Under the pieces are notes generated by a model. The model ran no database searches. It had not been told where the DNA came from and saw only the letters and a program-made list of their open reading frames with translations. Positions 55,456 through 62,669 of a stretch of DNA of 64,000 nucleotides are shown here, one piece after another; position 1 is the first letter of the stretch; each line of letters begins with the position of its first letter. The stretch spans positions 490,628 to 554,627 of the forward strand of contig NZ_FOAF01000003.1 in assembly GCF_900109575.1 (NCBI RefSeq). The letters run 5' to 3'. Origin of the DNA: Olivibacter domesticus (GTDB lineage Bacteria > Bacteroidota > Bacteroidia > Sphingobacteriales > Sphingobacteriaceae). Made by a program: the position numbers and the translations under genes.

Positions 55456-56703
55456 ATGTCGGTAAAAATGCCCTTCAGGGAGAATGTTAGGCTTTCGCTT
55501 GAATCAATTGCGAGTAATAAACTCCGTACTTTTTTAACAGCGCTTATTATTGCAATAGGTATCACCGCATTGGTAGGTATCCTTACTTCTATTGATGCCA
55601 TTCAGAATTCTCTTACCGACTCATTCTCCGCTATGGGAGCAAATTCTTTTAATATTCGCAACCGTGGTATTAACGTGCGCATCGGCGGAGGAGGTACGCG
55701 TCCGAAGGTTTTTCAAAAAATTTCTTATCGGGAAGCAATGGCTTTTAAGGAAAAGTTTGACTATCCTGCAGTGGTATCCATCAGCGCTTCTGTGTCAAGT
55801 TTCGCAGTCGTTAAATATGAGAATGAACAGTCAAATCCAAATATTGGAATTACCGGTGGAGACGATCAATATTTACAAACAAGCGGCTACAAGTTGGGTA
55901 GCGGACGTAACTTTACCCAAAGGGAACTTGAACTTGGTGCTAACGTGGCAATAATAGGCAGTGAAATCAAGAAAAGCTTATTTAAAAATGGTAAAGATCC
56001 GCTTAATAAAAATCTAGTAATTGGTAATGCTCGGTATCTTGTGATTGGCGTATTGGAGGATAAGGGGTCAAGTGCCGGAATGGGTGCAGATAAAACATGT
56101 GTTATACCACTGTTAAAAGCGCGAGCAGTTGTTCAGGGAGAGACACCATCATATACCATTACGGTAATGAGTAACAATGCTCAAAATATTGAGCCGGCAA
56201 TTGGTGAAGCTACGGCACTTTTTAGAAATATAAGAAGTTTAGCTGTAACACAGGAGAACAATTTTGAAATAACAAAAAGTGATGCCGTTGCCCAAATTTT
56301 AGTAAGCAGTTTAACCTATGTAGCACTCGGTGCCTTTGCGATAGGAGTTATTACTTTAATAGGTGCTTCGATAGGTTTAATGAATATTATGCTGGTATCT
56401 GTAACAGAGAGAACCCGCGAAATAGGTGTACGTAAAGCAATTGGCGCAACGCCTAAAGTTATAAGGGTGCAATTCTTAACAGAGGCAATTGTTATCTGCC
56501 TTATTGGGGGTGTGGGGGGAATTTTACTTGGTATCCTTATTGGAAATATTGTCGCCATGGCATTGGGCACTAGCTTTATTGTGCCCTGGGTATGGATGGG
56601 AATGGGGGTGGTAGTTTGTATATTGGTTGGAATGGTTTCGGGGTTTTACCCCGCCTCAAAAGCATCTAAGCTTGACCCTATAGAGGCACTTCGTTATGAG
56701 TAA
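55456..56703 (+). CDS. MacB/FtsX-like ABC transporter permease
   Basis: A 415-residue membrane protein with the four-helix layout of MacB-type permeases. The first helix at about 20-42 follows an N-terminal amphipathic stretch (RLSLESIASNKLRTFLTALIIAIG). A periplasmic domain lies at about 45-275. Three more helices with the FtsX marks follow (LIGASIGLMNIMLVSVTERTREIGVRKAIGATPKVIRVQFL, GFYPASKASKLDPIEALRYE). Such proteins act with an ATPase and often a TolC-type channel in export or lipoprotein-linked stress, but no ATPase gene is adjacent. Confidence 0.9.
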   Translation: MSVKMPFRENVRLSLESIASNKLRTFLTALIIAIGITALVGILTSIDAIQNSLTDSFSAMGANSFNIRNRGINVRIGGGGTRPKVFQKISYREAMAFKEKFDYPAVVSISASVSSFAVVKYENEQSNPNIGITGGDDQYLQTSGYKLGSGRNFTQRELELGANVAIIGSEIKKSLFKNGKDPLNKNLVIGNARYLVIGVLEDKGSSAGMGADKTCVIPLLKARAVVQGETPSYTITVMSNNAQNIEPAIGEATALFRNIRSLAVTQENNFEITKSDAVAQILVSSLTYVALGAFAIGVITLIGASIGLMNIMLVSVTERTREIGVRKAIGATPKVIRVQFLTEAIVICLIGGVGGILLGILIGNIVAMALGTSFIVPWVWMGMGVVVCILVGMVSGFYPASKASKLDPIEALRYE

Positions 56704-56726
56704 AAAAAAATTCTTAGTTTTATCCC

Positions 56727-57065
56727 ATGCAAGAGATAAACTGGAACGATTTTGAAAAGGTAGAACTGCGCGTGGGAACCATTTTGGAAGTGACTGATTT
56801 TCCTGAGGCACGTAAACCGGCCTATAAATTGACAATAGATTTTGGATCAGCGATCGGTATTCGTAAAAGCAGCGCTCAAATAACTAAACACTATAGTGCT
56901 GATAACTTAATAGGGAAACAGATAATAGGAGTCGTTAATTTTCCTAAAAAACAAATAGCTACTTTTATGTCTGAATGCCTGGTCACCGGTTTTGCTGATG
57001 AAAATGGAGATATTGTATTAAGCACTGTTTCCGGTTCTGTTCCAAATGGTTCTAAACTTATTTGA
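56727..57065 (+). CDS. csaA: CsaA-like tRNA-binding domain protein
   Basis: A 112-residue protein made of a single OB-fold tRNA-binding domain, as in CsaA and the ends of MetRS and PheRS. It shows the family line FEKVELRVGTILEVTDFPEARKPAYKLTIDFG and GIRKSSAQIT, then GKQIIGVVNFPKKQIATFMSE. CsaA has been described as a chaperone-like, secretion-related protein in Bacillus. The gene lies 23 bases after the permease gene. The family assignment is firm, the role less so. Confidence 0.9.
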   Translation: MQEINWNDFEKVELRVGTILEVTDFPEARKPAYKLTIDFGSAIGIRKSSAQITKHYSADNLIGKQIIGVVNFPKKQIATFMSECLVTGFADENGDIVLSTVSGSVPNGSKLI

Positions 57066-57147
57066 TAGGGTTTAATGAAAATGGGACTATTTGTCTACCA
57101 ACAAGGTGTAAATAGAATTTCTTTCTCACAGACTTTAAAATTTGCAA

Positions 57148-57618
57148 ATGAAATATATCAATTTTGAAGATATTAATGATACAGTGTCTGACGAATTTTT
57201 CATGAGAGAAGCACTAAAGGAGGCCGCGATTGCATTTGATAAAGATGAGGTACCTATCGGAGCACTCATTGTTCACAATGGAAAAATTATTGCACGGGGC
57301 CACAACCTTACTGAAACATTGAATGATGTAACTGCACATGCTGAGATGCAGGCATTTACAGCAGCTGCAAATTATATCGGAGGTAAATACTTAAAGGATT
57401 GCACACTTTATGTTACTATAGAGCCCTGTGTTATGTGTGCCGGAGCTTCTTATTGGTCGCAAATTAAAAGAATTGTATTTGGTGCACAAGATCTTAAAAG
57501 AGGTTATACTGCTGTTTCAAAGAAAATTACACATCCTAAAACAACAGTCATTAGCGGCGTGCTGGAACCTGAATGTAGAGAATTAATGCAGCGCTTTTTT
57601 CAAATGAAAAGGCTATAA
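57148..57618 (+). CDS. tadA: tRNA-adenosine deaminase
   Basis: TadA converts A34 to inosine in tRNA-Arg. ATG 57148 gives 156 residues; a TTG six bases earlier is possible but unneeded. The zinc and catalytic motifs are HAE at 64-66 (TAHAEMQAF) and PCVMC at 93-97 (IEPCVMCAGASYW). Length and the C-terminal helix are typical. It is not a guanine deaminase by its HAEMQAF and PCVMCAGA context, though that family is close. Confidence 0.92.
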   Translation: MKYINFEDINDTVSDEFFMREALKEAAIAFDKDEVPIGALIVHNGKIIARGHNLTETLNDVTAHAEMQAFTAAANYIGGKYLKDCTLYVTIEPCVMCAGASYWSQIKRIVFGAQDLKRGYTAVSKKITHPKTTVISGVLEPECRELMQRFFQMKRL

Positions 57619-57738
57619 ATCGCTATAAATCTATAGATACAATGCTTTCCTTGGCAAGTGGTGAGGCTGATCACTTAGGGTAAAAAAATCCTATTGTCAT
57701 TTCCTTATAAAAACTAAATTGCCGAGAACAATTAAGTA

Positions 57739-57765
57739 GTTATATCGTTATATTTGTGATATAAC
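57739..57765. promoter_or_regulatory. superoxide dismutase promoter with inverted repeat across the -7 box
   Basis: TATATTTG (57749-57756) is a full TAnnTTTG match. GTTATATC (57739-57746) and GATATAAC (57758-57765) are perfect 8-base inverted repeats framing it with an 11-base spacer. This layout suits a repressor operator, perhaps of an oxidative-stress regulator; the regulator is not known. Confidence 0.5.
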
Positions 57766-57794
57766 AAATCAAACAAATAAAAAAACACAAAGTT

Positions 57795-58406
57795 ATGGCT
57801 TTTTCACTTCCTGCGTTACCTTACGCACCAGACGCATTAGAACCACATATTGATAAAGAAACTATGGAGATTCACCATGGGAAGCATCATCAAGCATATG
57901 TTGATAATTTAAATAAAGCAATTGCTGGTACGGATGCAGAATCACTTTCTATCGAAGAGATCATTAAAAATATATCAAAATATTCTCCAGCGGTACGTAA
58001 TAATGGTGGTGGGCACTTCAATCACTCATTATTCTGGACAATTTTATCTCCAGAAGCACAAACTACACCGAGTGGTGAATTAGCTGCTGCAATTGAGGAA
58101 ACATTTGGTTCATTTGATGAGCTTAAGAAAAAATTACAAGACGCTGGAGCCACTCGCTTCGGTTCTGGTTGGTCTTGGTTAGTAATTGACGGCGCTGGCA
58201 AATTGCAAGTTACTTCTACACCCAATCAGGATAATCCTTTGATGGATGTTGCCGAGGTGAAAGGTACGCCGATTTTAGGTATTGATGTATGGGAACATGC
58301 TTATTACTTAAAATATCAAAATAAACGCCCAGCTTATCTAGAAGCGATTTTTAATGTTATTTGCTGGAAATCTGTTGGAGAACGTTACGCAGCAGCAAAG
58401 AAGTAG
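57795..58406 (+). CDS. iron/manganese superoxide dismutase
   Basis: A 203-residue cytoplasmic enzyme that removes superoxide. Metal ligands are H27 (EIHHGKHH), H77 ([11 protein letters not shown]), D164 and H168 (DVWEHAYY). The [11 protein letters not shown] block favours the manganese or cambialistic (sodA-like) type over iron-specific enzymes, which carry a Gln-containing block there. The metal actually used cannot be settled by sequence. It is preceded by a promoter with an inverted repeat and followed by a terminator, so it is a single-gene unit. Confidence 0.95.
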   Translation: MAFSLPALPYAPDALEPHIDKETMEIHHGKHHQAYVDNLNKAIAGTDAESLSIEEIIKNISKYSPAVRNNGGGHFNHSLFWTILSPEAQTTPSGELAAAIEETFGSFDELKKKLQDAGATRFGSGWSWLVIDGAGKLQVTSTPNQDNPLMDVAEVKGTPILGIDVWEHAYYLKYQNKRPAYLEAIFNVICWKSVGERYAAAKK

Positions 58407-58451
58407 ACACATAATCCTTAATTTAATAAGGACAATCATAATATTACTCCT

Positions 58452-58488
58452 AAAAGCAGTGTCTGTATTTGCGGGCACTGCTTTTTTT
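58452..58488 (+). terminator. rho-independent terminator after the superoxide dismutase gene
   Basis: AAAAGCAGTG (58452-58461) pairs with CACTGCTTTT (58476-58485), followed by T to 58488. Loop of 14 bases, extendable by a further base pair. It starts 45 bases after the stop. Confidence 0.75.
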
Positions 58489-58504
58489 AAATAAAGAAAA
58501 TGCT

Positions 58505-59503
58505 ATGAAGGCTATGGTGTTAGACGGAATAAATTTGCCGTTAACAGTGAAATTTACTAAGAAACCTACATTAAAAGCGAATGAAGCTCTTGTAAGAATA
58601 AATGCTGCCGCATTAAACAGAAGAGACTTTTGGATACAAAAGGGGCAATATGCTGGATTAAGATTTCCAATAATTTTAGGGTCTGATGGAGCAGGGGTTG
58701 TAGAAGAGGTAGGAAGTGAGTCAGAAAGCGTTTGGATAGGCAAGGAGGTAATTATGAATCCTTCTTTAAATTGGGGAGATAATGAAGCTGCTCAGTCGGC
58801 CGATTTTAATATACTAGGCTTACCTCAGGACGGAACATTTGCCGAATATGTTAAAATTCCTGTACAGAACTTGTATAATATACCTGCTCATTTAACTACA
58901 ATTGAGGCAGCAGCCATTCCGCTAGGAGGCCTAACTGCTTGGAGAGCATTGTTTAGCAGGGCTAAATTAAAAAAAGGTGAGAAAGTGTTGGTTGTTGGCG
59001 TTGGAGGGGGTGTTGCTACTTTTGTTCTTCAGTGGGCAATTCATGCAGGTGCAGAGGTATATGTAACCTCCGGAAAAAAACATAAAATAGCAAAAGCTAT
59101 TGATATAGGAGCAAAAGCAGGTGTTTTATATACGGATAAGGATTGGGCAGAAAAGATAAAACCAGAAGCGGGCTTTGATGTAATTGTGGATAGTGCTTTG
59201 GGAAAAGGGTTTACCCATCATGTTGATCTTGCTAGACCGGGTGGAAGAATTGTTTTTTTTGGTGGGACTGCGTCTGGCGACTTGCCCGAGCTTAATGCTA
59301 GAAAAATTTTCTGGAAACAACTGAGTATTTTTGGAAGTACAATGGGGTCTCCAAAAGATTTTAATGAAATGATTGCGTTTGTTAATAAACACCAAATTAA
59401 ACCAATAGTTGATTCTGTTTATCCATTAGAGCATGCTGAGGAAGCTATTCGAAAAATGGATCATTCGGATCAATTTGGTAAGATTATTTTAAAGGTAGAT
59501 TGA
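58505..59503 (+). CDS. zinc-binding-dehydrogenase/quinone reductase-like oxidoreductase
   Basis: A 332-residue MDR-superfamily reductase. ATG 58505 is preferred to an earlier codon at 58469, which lies inside the terminator. The GroES-like N-domain has LNRRDFWIQKGQY and ILGSDGAGVVEEVG, the Rossmann part VLVVGVGGGVATFVLQWA, and the substrate-side RPGGRIVFFGGTASG. The structural-zinc cysteines of classical alcohol dehydrogenase are absent, so it is closer to quinone-oxidoreductase/YogA types. Substrate unknown. MsrA follows 26 bases later. Confidence 0.88.
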   Translation: MKAMVLDGINLPLTVKFTKKPTLKANEALVRINAAALNRRDFWIQKGQYAGLRFPIILGSDGAGVVEEVGSESESVWIGKEVIMNPSLNWGDNEAAQSADFNILGLPQDGTFAEYVKIPVQNLYNIPAHLTTIEAAAIPLGGLTAWRALFSRAKLKKGEKVLVVGVGGGVATFVLQWAIHAGAEVYVTSGKKHKIAKAIDIGAKAGVLYTDKDWAEKIKPEAGFDVIVDSALGKGFTHHVDLARPGGRIVFFGGTASGDLPELNARKIFWKQLSIFGSTMGSPKDFNEMIAFVNKHQIKPIVDSVYPLEHAEEAIRKMDHSDQFGKIILKVD

Positions 59504-59529
59504 TTAGCATTGGTCTTAAATTAATAACC

Positions 59530-60186
59530 ATGAAAGTATATTTTGTTCTTTCGCTTTTGCTGATAAGCTTTTTGTTCAGTTGTGCTGGAAAGGTTAACAA
59601 AAATGCAGAAGAACGTAGCACGATGATGGCTACTTCAAATAAATCTGATAAGTTACTAGACACCGCCACCTTTGCGGCTGGATGTTTTTGGTGCGTCGAG
59701 GCTCAATTTCAGCAGTTGGAAGGGGTGGATACAGTTATATCCGGTTATACGGGCGGGCACATAAAAAAACCGACATATAAGCAGGTCTGTACTGGAAATA
59801 CAGGTCATGCAGAGGCGGTAAATATTATATATCGTCCAGCCATTATTAGCTATGATGAGCTAGTGGAGGCTTTTTTTGTTGCACATGATCCGACACAATT
59901 AAACCGACAAGGCAATGATGTGGGAACTCAATACAGATCAGCAATATTCTATCATAATAAAGATCAAAAGGACAAGGCCCAATTTTATATAAAGCGGTTG
60001 AACGAAGAGAAAGCTTATGACAAACCGATTGTTACAGAGGTTAAACCTTACGGTGACTTCTATATAGCTGAAGATTATCACCAGAATTATTACAACCTTA
60101 ACAGACAGGAAGGCTACTGCCAATTTGTTATCGCACCTAAATTGGATAAGTTTCAAAAAGTATTTAAAGCCAAATTGAAAAAATAG
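59530..60186 (+). CDS. msrA: peptide methionine (S)-S-oxide reductase, lipoprotein
   Basis: MsrA repairs methionine-S-sulfoxide in proteins. ATG 59530 opens a lipoprotein signal (LLISFLFSC, acylated at C18), so the enzyme should be periplasmic and membrane-tethered. An earlier frame start at 59500 overlaps the previous gene and is rejected. Catalytic C52 is in AAGCFWCVEAQF, followed by the typical GVDTVISGYTGG, GHAEAVNI, HDPTQLNRQGNDVGTQYRS and EDYHQNYY. Oxidative-stress neighbours (superoxide dismutase, quinone reductase) fit its role. Confidence 0.95.
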   Translation: MKVYFVLSLLLISFLFSCAGKVNKNAEERSTMMATSNKSDKLLDTATFAAGCFWCVEAQFQQLEGVDTVISGYTGGHIKKPTYKQVCTGNTGHAEAVNIIYRPAIISYDELVEAFFVAHDPTQLNRQGNDVGTQYRSAIFYHNKDQKDKAQFYIKRLNEEKAYDKPIVTEVKPYGDFYIAEDYHQNYYNLNRQEGYCQFVIAPKLDKFQKVFKAKLKK

Positions 60187-60248
60187 TCTGGTGGTTAAAC
60201 CTTTTCTTTAATTTGTATCTAACTATTCTACAGAAGAATGGAGAATTT

Positions 60249-60635
60249 ATGAAGCAAATTTTTTTAATGGTTATAGCCATACTAGGTATGACTTCCTTTG
60301 CTAATGCACAACAATCTCGTGGAGGGACGCGAATGGATCCTGAACAGCGAGCGAAAAGGAGTGTTGATATGTTGAACCGAGAATTAACCCTCACACAAGT
60401 TCAAAAAGATTCAATTTATGCGTTTTCTTTAGATGAGGCAAAGAAACAGCAGGAGCTATTTCAACAAGGTGATGCGAATAATAGAAGGGATAATTTTGAA
60501 AAGATGAAGGGAATTAGGCAAGAAAGTCAGGGAAAAATCAAAAGCGTCTTAACCGATGATCAGCAAAAGGCGTATGATAAATTACTCCAGGAACGGCAAA
60601 ATAGAATGAAGGAAAGAAGAGCAGGAAGAAATTAA
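60249..60635 (+). CDS. small secreted protein, Spy/LTXXQ-like
   Basis: A 128-residue exported protein with signal MKQIFLMVIAILGMTSFANAQ. ATG 60249 is chosen because it opens the signal peptide; an upstream codon at 60213 would spoil it. The mature part is helical and charged (DPEQRAKRSVDMLNRELTLTQVQ, RQESQGKIKSVLTDDQQKAYDKLL), with LTLTQVQKDSI and LTDDQQKAYDKLL resembling the LTXXQ repeat of Spy-type periplasmic chaperones. Common in Bacteroidota; function unproven. It ends at a strong bidirectional terminator. Confidence 0.75.
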   Translation: MKQIFLMVIAILGMTSFANAQQSRGGTRMDPEQRAKRSVDMLNRELTLTQVQKDSIYAFSLDEAKKQQELFQQGDANNRRDNFEKMKGIRQESQGKIKSVLTDDQQKAYDKLLQERQNRMKERRAGRN

Positions 60636-60638
60636 CTG

Positions 60639-60674
60639 AACAACAGGAAGGCACTTCCACCTTCCTGTTGTTTT
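60639..60674. terminator. bidirectional terminator between convergent genes
   Basis: AACAACAGGAAGG (60639-60651) and CCTTCCTGTTGTT (60660-60672) pair fully over 13 bases with an 8-base loop, followed by TT to 60674. It sits between the small secreted protein gene and the convergent LysR gene. Confidence 0.8.
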
Positions 60675-60695
60675 AAAAAATATGAAGCTGCAAAA

Positions 60696-61607
60696 CTACG
60701 TTACACTGTAAAACGTTTGCTTCTGCTGTTTGGCAAATCGCATAAAAAGACTAGAGAGGTCGGCCATTACCCCGTGAGGGTGGATGAAGAAAAAACTTCT
60801 TTCGATGCTAAAATCTTCTATATCGACTATTTTTAAAAGACCTTCCCGTATTTCCCGGATAATTGCATGAATGGACAGGAACGCGAAACTATTGCTATGA
60901 AGTAAATATTGCTTAATGCTTTCTGTACTTGCTAAATTGATGCTGATTTTGAGGTCTTGTATTTCCAAATCTTTCGCTTTTAGATATTTTGCAATGACAT
61001 CATTCGTGCCTGACCCTGCCTCACGCATAACAAAATCAAATTCTTTTAGTTTTTCTAGTGCAATTGCTTCTTGACATGCAAGCGGATTGTTCGCGCCGGT
61101 AACCAAAACGATTTCATCGTTAAATAACGGAGTATATTTCATTGATCTATTTTGGTTTAACCCTTCTATTATTCCAAGGTCTATCTTATTGGCAGTTAAC
61201 CAGTCTTCTACCTGCTGTGTATTACCATGTGCAACCTGGATGTGAATGTCCTTATAATGTTGATGGAAGTTCGCTAATATTAGTGGAATAACATAATGAG
61301 AAATAGTCGTGCTTGCACCTAGCTTCAGTGAGCCAGCGGTTTCTCCTTTTAAAAGGGAGAGATCGTAAGATGCTTTGTTATATTGCTCCATAATAATGTG
61401 AGCATGTTTAAAAAGCACAGTACCTGCTGGTGTAAGATTTAATCGGCTGCCATTACGTTCGAAAAGAGTTTGTCCGATTTGTTGTTCCAATTCTTGGATG
61501 TTTTTGCTGACCGCAGGTTGAGATATAAAAAGCTCAGCAGCAGTTTTCGTGAAGTTCAGCTGTGTTGCGGCAGTATAAAAAACCTTTAATCGAAAGTCAC
61601 AATCCAT
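60696..61607 (-). CDS. LysR-family transcriptional regulator
   Basis: A 303-residue regulator. ATG 61607 (MDCDFRLKVFYT) starts just before the helix-turn-helix, as usual in this family; ATG 61625 would add a few residues. The HTH is about 15-40 (LNFTKTAAELFISQPAVSKNIQELEQQIG), and the effector domain runs from about 90 to the end. It is cotranscribed or closely downstream of pfkA (stop 61656) on the same strand. The target and effector are not known. Confidence 0.9.
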   Translation of the reverse strand: MDCDFRLKVFYTAATQLNFTKTAAELFISQPAVSKNIQELEQQIGQTLFERNGSRLNLTPAGTVLFKHAHIIMEQYNKASYDLSLLKGETAGSLKLGASTTISHYVIPLILANFHQHYKDIHIQVAHGNTQQVEDWLTANKIDLGIIEGLNQNRSMKYTPLFNDEIVLVTGANNPLACQEAIALEKLKEFDFVMREAGSGTNDVIAKYLKAKDLEIQDLKISINLASTESIKQYLLHSNSFAFLSIHAIIREIREGLLKIVDIEDFSIERSFFFIHPHGVMADLSSLFMRFAKQQKQTFYSVT

Positions 61608-61655
61608 AAGGGGTTTGTTAACCATAAACTCCAAACATGAGCCTAAGGTTTTAAA

Positions 61656-62630
61656 TTATGAAAGAATGTCTACTATTTTGAGAAGACTCGGTGTTAATGA
61701 GTCAATATGTTTTATTGCCTTGTTAAACGGTGTAAAGGCTACATCTCCATTTATCACACCGGCCATCTCCCCTTTTCTGCCCGCTAGTAGCGCTTCTACT
61801 GCCGCAACGCCTAATCTACTAGCCAATACCCGGTCCATACACGTAGGGCTACCTCCTCGTTGAATATGTCCCAAAATGGAAACGCGTGTATCATAATTAG
61901 GGAATTCTTTTTTTACTAATTCAGCAATTGTGAATGCTCCGCCTTCTTCATCGCCTTCAGCAACAAGGACTATTTTTGAGGATTTGTTTTTTCTTCCATG
62001 CGCTAGCTTCTCTAAAAGAGCTTTGGAATCTGTTGAACTTTCAGGTATTAAAATAGCCTCGGCTCCTGTGCCTATACCGCTCCTCAAAGCAATTAGACCT
62101 GAATCACGACCCATTACCTCTATTATAAATAAGCGATCATGTGATTCTGCTGTATCCCTTATCTTGTCAACAGCACTGATTACCGTGTTAATGGCAGTGT
62201 CATAACCAATCGTAAAATCGGTGCCGGCAAGATCATTGTCAATAGTGCCGGGCAGTCCCATAACTGGAATATCATGCTCCTCTATAAATTTTGCAGCACC
62301 TGTAAATGTTCCATCCCCTCCAATGGCGACTAGACCGTCGATATCAAGCTTTTTCAGTTGTTTATACGCCCTTTCTCTGCCTTCTGGCATCATAAAATCT
62401 TTACTACGTGCTGTTTTTAAGATGGTACCTCCTCGCTGAATAATATTAGCCACAGATTTCGCATCCATTGGAAAAATATCTCCATTAACCATACCGTCGT
62501 AGCCTCGCTGTATACCAAATACATTAAGATCATAATGTAATCCTGTTCTCACTACGGCTCTAATGGCTGCGTTCATACCGGGTGAATCTCCCCCTGATGT
62601 AAATACGGCTATATTTCTAATTGTACTCAT
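61656..62630 (-). CDS. pfkA: 6-phosphofructokinase
   Basis: PfkA phosphorylates fructose 6-phosphate with ATP, the committed step of glycolysis. ATG 62630 gives 324 residues. The ATP and sugar sites are clear: TSGGDSPGMNAAIR at the start, GGDGTFTGA, PGTIDNDLAGTD, MGRDSGLIAL and GHIQRGGSP. GGDGT with a glycine after the second Asp suits ATP-dependent rather than pyrophosphate-dependent enzymes. A -7 box lies five bases before the start. Confidence 0.95.
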   Translation of the reverse strand: MSTIRNIAVFTSGGDSPGMNAAIRAVVRTGLHYDLNVFGIQRGYDGMVNGDIFPMDAKSVANIIQRGGTILKTARSKDFMMPEGRERAYKQLKKLDIDGLVAIGGDGTFTGAAKFIEEHDIPVMGLPGTIDNDLAGTDFTIGYDTAINTVISAVDKIRDTAESHDRLFIIEVMGRDSGLIALRSGIGTGAEAILIPESSTDSKALLEKLAHGRKNKSSKIVLVAEGDEEGGAFTIAELVKKEFPNYDTRVSILGHIQRGGSPTCMDRVLASRLGVAAVEALLAGRKGEMAGVINGDVAFTPFNKAIKHIDSLTPSLLKIVDILS

Positions 62631-62634
62631 TTGG

Positions 62635-62642
62635 CAAATATA
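62635..62642 (-). promoter_or_regulatory. predicted -7 box of pfkA
   Basis: On the minus strand the sequence reads TATATTTG, a full TAnnTTTG match, ending four bases before the ATG. The transcript would be almost leaderless. No TTG box at the usual distance. Confidence 0.5.
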
Positions 62643-62669
62643 ATAAGTCTTACTATGCAATAAATAATA

